Below, piece by piece: positions 56,215-64,000 of a DNA stretch of 64,000 bases. This DNA is from Deinandra increscens subsp. villosa. Taxonomy: Eukaryota; Streptophyta; Magnoliopsida; Asterales; Asteraceae. Position numbers and translations under genes: made by a program. The stretch is taken from positions 12,364,315 through 12,428,314 of the forward strand of contig JBCNJP010000017.1 in NCBI GenBank assembly GCA_039602395.1, given 5' to 3'. Numbering within the stretch: the first letter of the stretch is position 1; each line of letters starts with the position of its first letter. The notes below the pieces were generated by a model. That model was not told the DNA's origin. It saw only the letters and a list, made by a program, of their open reading frames with translations, and did no database searches.

Positions 56215-57617
56215 TCACGGTTCCTTTTTTATCTCCGTGTTAAGGTTAACCTTCTTGTTATCTTCGTCCATGTTTGTACCTGTGGACTAACCGGGTGTGG
56301 CTGCATTTAAAAAAAATGAGGGGAAATAGTTAAAGCCCAGCAACCAAACCTTGGTAATTTAGGGGTCAAACCAAAAACAGGATACTATCATAAGAAACTG
56401 ATTACTCTATACAGCAAAAAGCACAGCCAACAATACTATATATTCTACATAGAATTTTATTACAACTAACTATCTAATGGTCTAATGTGATACTTTAAGC
56501 TATTTTTTTTTGGGGGGGGGGGGGGGGGGATTATAATGCGTCTAAACAAAGCAGTGGCAGTTAAGTGTTTCTAAAGGTTTGATAGTGTAAAGAGAGTGTG
56601 CACGTGAGCATGTGCATATTTAATTATAAGTCTGAGGATGCTCGATGTTATAGAAAATGTATGAAACGTAACGTAGCATAGCTATAGGCATGAGCTTACC
56701 TTGGTCTGCGGGTGCTTTCCTCTTTGTGTCGGTGTTTTGCATGTCAACAGCTGGAACTGCCTGTTTATCTTTAGCGTCTGCGACTGGATATAAACAACAG
56801 TGAGTAGTTTCTTTGTTAGAGGTTGTATTTTTAGCCTACAGTTTGATTCTGGGCAGGCTTATGTTTACCTTTTGCTGGAAAAAGCTCCTTTCTTGCTTTG
56901 CTTGGCTGTCCGTCTGTGAGGTAAAGCGGTTCTTTACCTTTTGTTTCGGGTGCTGGATGTGCGGGTGTTCCTTTGTTCCGTGCTTCAAAAATGTTGTTAG
57001 CTGTAAATTTCAACAGGTTTGCACCATATCTCTGGCCGCTCTTTAAGTGGAACAGCCAAGATCATGCTTACTAACCAAGTCAACCAACACACAAATCAAC
57101 AGACCTAAAAGCGAGCAGGAAAAAAAATAAAACAGAGGGCAGGGAAGAAACTCACAGAGGTAAGCCCGAAGAGAAGTGCTTCCAAAGCCCTGCTTAAAAA
57201 GCACAAATTAATCATAAGATTGAGATAGTGAAAAACACAACATGATAACATTAGCATAAAAGATAAATGAACACTTAATTAAGTGTATCTTTTACATTAA
57301 CACCACAGGAAGTAAACATGTAATTGAGTTAACGGATGGTTTCCGATGCTTTCTTCCTATGTATAAATATTTATGATTCATATTATTATGTGGAATAACA
57401 ATTTTATTCTTAGATTCACACTTATCATAGAAGCTTTAAACCAAATTTATAATATAGCATCCTAAGCTTAAACTAAAGAAAGCTAAATATGAAAAACTTG
57501 TGAAGCTTGCACTACATTACATTTGACAACTTTTACCAAGCATAAAGAAAAGAAACATATGAAAAGGTATCTGAATAGAATGCCACCAATACACTCACAA
57601 TCACCCAAAGCTTTGAC
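56215..57617 (-). CDS. Unrecognised spliced host gene, 3' exons
   Basis: Five minus-strand exons can be joined with GT-AG sites and one consistent frame: 57617-57599 (19 nt), 57189-57156 (34 nt), 57000-56869, 56783-56700 and 56279-56215 (stop TGA). The product reads SKLWVIGFGSTSLRAYLSNN, IFEARNKGTPAHPAPETKGK, EPLYLTDGQPSKARKELFPA, KVADAKDKQAVPAVDMQNTD, TKRKAPADQGTNMDEDNKKV, NLNTEIKKEP. The tail is hydrophilic, Lys/Pro/Asp-rich and probably disordered; only the first 20 residues look folded or membrane-like. I do not recognise the family. The five-fold agreement of phase and splice sites is the main evidence. The upstream exons were not found and may be at 57618-58346 or in gap 2. The acceptor at 57001 was preferred over one at 57039 because it has the better consensus. 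Confidence 0.6.
56503..56529. repeat. T9-G18 homopolymer junction
   Basis: Nine T then eighteen G in a row, in an intron of the gene above. Such G runs are rare and are also prone to assembly or polishing errors. Confidence 0.9.
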
Positions 57618-58346
57618 CTGAAACACAACAGGCACAATCATAAGGATTACAATTTGGAAAACAGCATATAGAAGAAATCAACAGGATATTAGGCGTATAC
57701 AGTGTAAAAGACACCTAATTATATAGCCTATCATCAATAGTCAACAGCCCAACCTCTAAACATCATACGGGTTGTGATCAACAGCGAAAACACACAATAT
57801 TAATATCCAAATAAGCCTAAAACTGAGGATATCATACACCTTGTGATAAACATGAAAACCCATCATCTAAAAATCAAAATAAGGCTAAAAGGTCAGAATA
57901 TCATCAGACCATAAATCATGAACTTTTGTTAATCTGTAAGGAAAATGAGCAGGAAAAATAATATATGATATAATACGTCATCAGTGATGTATCAACACCA
58001 CAACAAACAAAGAATGAAGCAAATCCAAACATATCATTACATGAAACAGCTAATAAACGATTAGTGATGGCTGAATAGTTCAACAAAGAAAGAATGACAT
58101 CATATCACCGGCAAAAGAAGGCTAGTTCATGAACCACCCATAAACAGACCCTAAAGAGCACACATATCCTATCAAAAGGAATAATAACATAAACACATAG
58201 AAGAAGAGTGAAATCGAGCAGATAGGCAGGCATTAAAGCACAGCCGACCAGAGACACCAAACGGAAACGGAAGAAAAGCTAAGAACTTATCGGAAGAAGT
58301 GCAGGGAGAAACGGATGAAATTACGTGATGAAACATCGATAAATAA
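57618..58346 (-). other. Intron or upstream region of the unrecognised gene
   Basis: 729 bp, AT-rich. No exon could be placed. Minus-strand sequence near 58210-58325 is pyrimidine-rich and could be a 5' UTR. It is cut by gap 2. Confidence 0.35.
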
Positions 58347-58846
58347 NNNNNNNNNNNNNNNNNNNNNNNNNNNNNNNNNNNNNNNNNNNNNNNNNNNNNN
58401 NNNNNNNNNNNNNNNNNNNNNNNNNNNNNNNNNNNNNNNNNNNNNNNNNNNNNNNNNNNNNNNNNNNNNNNNNNNNNNNNNNNNNNNNNNNNNNNNNNNN
58501 NNNNNNNNNNNNNNNNNNNNNNNNNNNNNNNNNNNNNNNNNNNNNNNNNNNNNNNNNNNNNNNNNNNNNNNNNNNNNNNNNNNNNNNNNNNNNNNNNNNN
58601 NNNNNNNNNNNNNNNNNNNNNNNNNNNNNNNNNNNNNNNNNNNNNNNNNNNNNNNNNNNNNNNNNNNNNNNNNNNNNNNNNNNNNNNNNNNNNNNNNNNN
58701 NNNNNNNNNNNNNNNNNNNNNNNNNNNNNNNNNNNNNNNNNNNNNNNNNNNNNNNNNNNNNNNNNNNNNNNNNNNNNNNNNNNNNNNNNNNNNNNNNNNN
58801 NNNNNNNNNNNNNNNNNNNNNNNNNNNNNNNNNNNNNNNNNNNNNN
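58347..58846. other. Assembly gap of exactly 500 N
   Basis: A second round-number gap. Like gap 1 it lies between a truncated host gene and Athila-like sequence. Confidence 0.98.
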
Positions 58847-59234
58847 TGACATGCGGCTGGCTTCTATGGTGACTATGACTGATCCCCCGCAGTGGGAGGC
58901 CGTTCGGGATGTTATTGTACGGGGAGATGAGGCAGCTAGGGCCGCGAGGCGGCATAGGATATTACACCAGGTTGAGAGGCCGCTGAGGCAGAGACCAGAG
59001 AGGCCGCCGAGGGCTGATCAGGTTACATTGGATATGGTCCAGGAGACAGTGCTCGATTATGTGGATGTTCGTTTTGAGAGGATAGAGAGGGCTATGCGTC
59101 ATATGATGTCACATCAGGGTATACCTATCCCTGACTTCTTTCAGGAGCCTGATGGTGATGATGTTGGTGCCGAGGGAGATGCTGGAGGAGATGATGATGC
59201 TGCTGGAGATGATGCTGGAGGCGGTGAGGAGTAG
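58847..59234 (+). CDS. Athila-type ORF C-terminal fragment (element B)
   Basis: The frame enters from the gap and stops at 59234. It encodes about 128 residues: MRLASMVTMTDPPQWEAVRD, Arg/Pro-rich RPLRQRPERPPR, helix DVRFERIERAMRHMMSHQG, and a Gly/Asp/Ala-rich acidic tail ending DDAGGGEE. The layout (helical segment, then acidic tail, followed by spacer and LTR) parallels the end of the ORF in fragment A, though the sequences are not close. It is GC-rich compared with its flanks. Confidence 0.55.
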
Positions 59235-60950
59235 GTGCTGATCATGCTGACTTCACTACCATTGCCGATCGGTTTTGTTTCTTTGACCCTTGTACTTTTT
59301 GGTTATTTTGTTTTTGCTAGATCATGGTCTGTATGATATGATATTATATTGTAACTGGGGGTACTGTACGGGGTAACCGGTTGGGTGGTTGTGATTTTAT
59401 TTTGATTGAATATATAAATGGCATGATGTGTTTGTGTTTCTTGGTAGCACCATGGTTGAGATGTGACATTCTATACATTACTTCTTCCATCTGATTTCTG
59501 GAATTCACGATCTACGCGAGAGGGTGTTGGACGACTTCCGAGAAGCTGTTCACGATGTTATCAGGGTAGTGTGTTCCAACTTTTGCTTTTTATTTATTTA
59601 TTTTCGTCTTTTTATTTTTGCATTCTTCATTTATTTTTATTTTTACCGTTCGTGTCTGTATATTCGTTATGTGCGTGTCTCCTATCACATTGAGGGCAAT
59701 GTCGATCTTAAGTGTGGGGAGGGGGACAGGACGTCAGTTTGAGTAGTTTTTTAATTTTTAGGTAGTTGTGTTTATTTCGAAAAAAAAAAGTAAAAAACAT
59801 CAAAAATCCAAAAAGATTTTTCAATTTTTGAGCCATTTTTAGTTTTTAGTTATTGAGTCAAATCTGTTTTTGGATTAATTGCCGGTACATGGAAAATGAT
59901 AGTACAATTGGGAATCGGTTTTCAAAAGTAAATTATAAATAAAGAAAGGGAAAAGTGGTAAGAAAAGGAGAGAATGGAAAATATAGCTAAATTGTGATGT
60001 GTCGGTAGGCCCAGCTGATTTAGTAAAGCTAAATTATCCTTTGGTGTTTATTGTTGTATAAATATGTAATTAAATTAGCTTGCTAGTGGGTTCCCATTTT
60101 AGGAGTTAGAGTGAGATTGAAACTGATGATTAGGAGGAAAAAGACCTTTTTAGATTAGAGACTTATATATCCTCAGAATAAATTGGCACGTTATGATCTT
60201 TTTGCGAAAGCAAATCCGAGAAATAACGGCGCTCCATCTTTCCATCTTTTGAGCATAGTAGGTAATAAATTGGTTAATAAATTAGAGTGAAGGGGCAACA
60301 TACTCACGTACGAACTAAGGATAGTATCCCGTGGTGAGTGCCTCTGATGATGTTCCGGATCTCGCGGGCAAAACACTCACGTATGATTTCGGGGGTAAGA
60401 CCTTGTGAAAGAATGCCTCTGATGATGTCCGTTGGTAAGTATAGTTAAAATTAACCAATTATGCAAAAGAAAGAAAAAAAAAACAAGAAAAAAAGAAAAG
60501 AAAAAAAAATGAGAAAAATAGAAAGAAATAGTAGAGAAATAAATGCTCAACAACTTCATTCATCCACTTAACTCCACCATTCTTGGGATATATGAGTATC
60601 TGGTTTAACTAGGGTGGGGAAAATATAAATAATACATCTTTATTACCCTTTGCTTTGACTGAATTTGAGTCGGGATTAGATTGAACTTGAGCTTTCTGAA
60701 TGTGGGACACATTGGTAAACTGATATAACTGTTCGGTAATTTATATAAACACCTTGGGGGCTCAAAGATCAGTGGTTGGGTTTAGTCGGATAGAAATATC
60801 GGCAGTTGCAATTAGCATATATGAATACATCTTGGAATGTGGAATTGAATTGGTTGATAAATATTAAATTGTTGAATGATTTGAAATTGATTTCCCGATT
60901 ATGATTCCATGGCAATTTTTCCGAGACTGAAAAAGTCAAGTGTGGGGATG
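59235..60950 (+). other. Spacer of Athila-like element B with purine-tract-like sites
   Basis: 1.7 kb between the ORF and the LTR. It includes ATTGAGGGCAATGTCGATCT then TAAGTGTGGGGAGGGGG (about 59690-59727), and a second purine tract GTCAAGTGTGGGGATG (60935-60950) right before the LTR. Both are of the form seen at the 3' end of Tat/Athila elements. 59785-60420 matches fragment A. Confidence 0.6.
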
Positions 60951-62075
60951 TGATGTTAGTCCAATTTGTTGTTATTATTGTGCTTAATTTGTTATATTTA
61001 TTTATAATAAGGGTTGGATTACATGGCATTTTCACGAGTTTTATGTTTTGAGGTACCGAATGCTTAATGAGTCAAATTGGAGCAGTTATGAGAGAATTGG
61101 AAGCGGCTGGTACAGGGATCGGGAATCGAACCGGAACGAGTGAAGATTTAGAAGAAAATCAAGAAAAGTTCCTGAGTTTCAATTCTGGGCGGTACGCCCA
61201 GTGAAGCAGAGATCAGGGCGGTACGCCCTAAAGTTTAGAGAAGCAGCCGAGATTATCAATCCGGGCGGTACGCCCAGAATCCCCCATTTTGGGGCGGTAC
61301 GCCCCGAATTGGTCGTCAGAAGTTTTAGATTAGGGTTTACTATTTAAACTTGTTTGTGAAGTTTTTGTTATATCCATCATTGTTCCAGACGACCAGAGCT
61401 AGGGTTTTTGCGAATTTCACCTTGTTTTGGAGATTTTTGAGAGCAATCAATCATTCGGTACCTTTCTTTTATGCAATCTTTTAGTACAATTATGTTTGTT
61501 TCATTAGCCATGTCCGGCTAATCCACCACTAACCGCTTTTGGTGATTGGTTGGTGGATTCGTTCTATGATTAACCTATTGCTTGACTAGTTGTTCCGGAA
61601 TACTTGCTACCGTTGAACACCCGCATGCGGAATTGTTAAATTTAACTAGTAATCTAGGGTTTTAGTGGTCCACTGTTTATTGATCTAGCACTTTCTTGCG
61701 GCAGGACTAATCAGCCCATTAGGAAACTAGGTTATTAGGTCAAGGAAGCAATTGGGGGGCATGTCTATGTGTCACGGTTAAGTAACTAGGTTTTTCTAGA
61801 TCGGTAGCCAACCAGGATCCAGAAGTGGTTAGATTTGTCTCATTTGAATTCAATTAAGTTTTTAGGTTAAAGTTAGTTAATTTGTTAGTTAATTCACCCA
61901 ACAACTCAAAACAGCTAAGTGGCAAGTAGATAATTTTAGGTTAATCAGTAATTTAGTTCAATTTAATAATCAATTAGTCAATTTCCACATATTCCCTTGG
62001 TTCGATAACCCTAACTTACCACTACTACAAATCAATTTAGTTGGGGATTTGAAACGGCCTGACAAACCGTTATCA
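60951..62075 (+). repeat. 3' LTR of Athila-like element B
   Basis: It begins TGATGTTAGTCC after a purine tract and ends CGTTATCA, with TGAT/ATCA terminal inverted bases; 1125 bp. A GC-rich motif cluster (61186-61304) precedes a TATA-like CTATTTAAAC (about 61340). The boundary to copia sequence is sharp at 62076. Confidence 0.72.
61186..61304 (+). promoter_or_regulatory. GGGCGGTACGCCC cluster upstream of the Athila TATA-like box
   Basis: Four copies occur (61188, 61216, 61264 and 61292 approximately), each with GGGCG and CGCCC arms around GTA. The last is about 35 bp before CTATTTAAAC. The same core is in the Gypsy LTRs at 22940 and 32137. Confidence 0.5.
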
Positions 62076-63214
62076 CTACCCTTTATTACTTTTGCTTTCC
62101 CATTTTTTAGACTAACCTGACAGCCATCTTCCTATAGAGTTCCTAAAGAAATGAGATTTCTCTTGAGTGTAGGAATGTACCTAGTTTCTTTTAGATTGAC
62201 TATTGAACCATTTGCCAAACTTACGATCACTATACCAATCCCTTCAATTACACATCCCCTATCATCACCCATCCTAACTGGACCCATTTTCTTGAACTCT
62301 AAACTACTAAAATAACTCCTATTTGGTGTCATGTGGTAGCTACACCCTGAATCTAAAACCCATTCAGTATTGGATATCCCTTCACAAGCCACAAGCACAT
62401 CTGCACTATCATATCCTTCATTCAAATATTCAGTTGGACTAGAATTACCTTTATGCTTGAACTTAGACCCTTTTCTTTTCCATTCTGGGCAGTCCCTCTT
62501 GAAATGACTTTCTGAATTGCAGACAAAGCATCTTCTTTTGGTTCTTGACTTAGATCTCCCACCAGATTTCTGTTTACCTTTATTACCCCTAGTCTCAGTC
62601 CTACCTCTTACCAGTAGCACTTCTGCACCTTCCTCTTTAACTTCATTGTTCTTCTTTTGAAGTTCTTTTGAGTTCATAGCAGCCAATACTTCCTCCATCG
62701 TTAAAGTATCCCTCCCAAACATAAGAGTATCAACAAAGTGTTCATAACTAGTTGGTAATGATGACTGGAACATGATTGCTTTATCTTCATCATCAATAGA
62801 GACATCTATATTTTCAAGATCTAGAGTCAACCTATGAAACTCATCAATATGATTTTACATAGATACCCCTGGCCCCATCTTGAATGTGTACATTCTCTTC
62901 TTCAGATAGAGCCGATTTGCAAGAGACTTTGTCATGTACAACTGCTCTAGTTTAGCCCAAATCCCTGCAGCAGTTGTTTCCTTTGAGACCTCTCTCAATA
63001 CCCTGTCGCCTACACACAAGATTAGTGTATTGTGTGCCTTGTCCATCTTCTCTAGTTTCTTTTCTTCAGTCGTACCTTCTGGAAACCCTGCAGGACCTTT
63101 AAGAGCATCAATAACACCTTGATGAACTAGAATTGCCCGCATTTTCAATCTCCACAGATTGAAATAATTCCGGCCATCGAATTTCTCAATATCGAACTTC
63201 GTTAATGACCCCAT
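62076..63214 (-). pseudogene. Copia gag and protease start, truncated and with stops
   Basis: The minus strand reads MGSLTKFDIEKFDGRNYFNL (start 63214), the UBN2-type Gag with LWRLKMRAILVHQG and YLKKRMYTFKM. Further on are a CCHC knuckle CFVCNSESHFKRDC, and the protease site WVLDSGCSYHM, then RNLISLGTL. In-frame stops interrupt it at 62855-62857 and 62132-62134. Codons continue past the second stop (EDGCQVSLKNG) to about 62076, where the Athila LTR begins. Reverse transcriptase and integrase are therefore absent from the window. Ty1/copia Gag packages the element RNA; this copy is dead. Confidence 0.93.
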
Positions 63215-63275
63215 CCTTCTCTAACTGTTAATCGAAGATCAATTGATCGATTGATTTCTTGAAATCGAACCCTTC

Positions 63276-63288
63276 GGCTCTGATACCA
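63276..63288 (-). other. Primer binding site of the copia element
   Basis: GGCTCTGATACCA on the plus strand, complement of the initiator Met-tRNA primer site, two bases from the LTR at 63291 and 61 bp upstream of the gag start. Confidence 0.92.
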
Positions 63289-63290
63289 AT

Positions 63291-63810
63291 TGTGAGCAAA
63301 ATGAACCGTAAAACTCAAGAACACAATTAAGAGAAATAGGAAACAATGATCGAAATCAAGTACACCATTATTCAATTCAACTAGAAACGAAAAGATTACA
63401 AAAGAAATGAAACGAAATGATTAACATAATTGAGAGAATTTTAGATGATGAAGACAACTCGCTAATGCGCGAAAACCCCCAAATTTAAAGAGTCGTTAAT
63501 AGCTGATTAACGAAACTAATTTGAACTTTGACAGTTTCAGTCCCTTAACCTCATCTTTGGTGCACTTGTCAATTCCGGCCCAAACTTTACTAACTTTGGT
63601 ATAGTCAACCTTGATTGACTCTAATGCTTTCTAATCACCTTATTAATCACCTAATCACTCTCCTAATGACTCATCATCATTGCATGCCAGTGATCCGATG
63701 GATTTGTACATACTAATGTGATTTATCACCAAGATCATGATTGGATTAATAAAGATAACTTAAGAACATTAGACTTTGACTTTAGGAAATGTCTTGATCA
63801 TTGACTCACA
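63291..63810 (-). repeat. 5' LTR of the copia element, about 520 bp
   Basis: Plus-strand ends are TGTGAGCAAA and TTGACTCACA, giving TGTGAG/CTCACA terminal inverted repeats. The right limit is taken from this symmetry and from the start of open codons beyond it. Putative flank CTTCA. Confidence 0.7.
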
Positions 63811-63925
63811 CTTCACATGTGGAAGCGGTGACGGGTGGCGTAAGAGGGGGTGGAACCACCGGCGGAGGGCGTGAGGGGACTGGAACGACCGTCGGTTGCT
63901 TCGATTTTTTTCTCCTGGATGTCAT
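63811..63925 (-). pseudogene. First codons of a gene broken by the copia insertion
   Basis: From ATG at 63925 the minus strand reads MTSRRKKSKQPTVVPVPSRP, then PPVVPPPLTPPVTASTCE, and meets the copia LTR at 63810, where the frame soon stops. The segment is GC-rich and proline-rich, unlike the LTR. The product is not recognised. It may be a host gene or another element's ORF disrupted in its first exon. Confidence 0.4.
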
Positions 63926-64000
63926 GTTGAACGGCCGGCGCCCGGCGGCTACAAATGTGGAACAGTGGACGGACGGTGGTTTTAGGTGAAAAGCAGATAA

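Noticed and set aside
57001..57039. Alternative splice acceptor at 57039 for the unrecognised gene
   Set aside because: It lacks a pyrimidine tract. The acceptor at 57001 (ATTTACAG) also keeps the frame and gives a more protein-like sequence, though the alternative cannot be excluded.

Overview
The window is plant nuclear DNA. Intron-bearing host genes sit in a dense mass of nested LTR retrotransposons and DNA transposons, and two runs of exactly 500 N mark assembly gaps. The styles of the Gypsy polyprotein, PB1-like protein, Harbinger MYB/SANT protein and TIR-domain relic suggest an Asteraceae species. That is an inference from remembered family style; no species can be named.

Layout: 1-3223 is the right end of a CACTA transposon region that carries a TIR resistance-gene fragment. 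It interrupts a Gypsy pol relic (3226-4334) followed by a 2.6 kb LTR (4482-7091). A copia-like PBS/LTR remnant follows (7092-8127). The GDPD gene (9128-12704, minus, 7 exons) and an S-acyltransferase gene (36615-40464, minus, first exon missing) are host genes once about 1.1 kb apart. They are now separated by a 22.8 kb nest. Its outer element is a coding-poor large LTR retrotransposon (13383-36164, TSD GTTTA). A 2.05 kb TRIM-like element sits in its 5' LTR (13779-15830, TSD AAAAT), and an 11.5 kb, nearly intact Gypsy element sits in its 3' LTR (22940-34464). LTR divergence agrees with this nesting order. Gap 1 (40847-41346) is followed by an Athila-like fragment (41347-44114), a solo PB1-like gene (44574-44993), a Gypsy LTR remnant, a 1.2 kb MULE hairpin element with a 9-bp TSD (47067-48264) and a Harbinger-like element carrying only the MYB/SANT gene (48498-50507). 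An intronless EXO70 gene (52128-54086) is next, with another long hairpin element just upstream (54323-55479). After it come an unrecognised spliced gene (56215-57617), gap 2 (58347-58846), a second Athila-like element (58847-62075) inserted in a copia element (62076-63810), and the first codons of a gene broken by that copia LTR.

The most notable pattern is that several unrelated transposable elements here carry clusters of short, mostly GC-rich, often self-complementary motifs (GGCGTACCGCC, CAGCGAAACT, CTGAAACGGCCGTTTCAG, AACCGGGCCGGTT, ATCGTAAAC). In four cases the cluster lies immediately upstream of a TATA-like box, and in two copia-like elements it lies just after the primer binding site. 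Two of the motifs are shared between different element families. The intact Gypsy element also has an extra 390-codon ORF upstream of gag, encoding a Tyr/Gln/Pro-rich protein with a coiled-coil tail.
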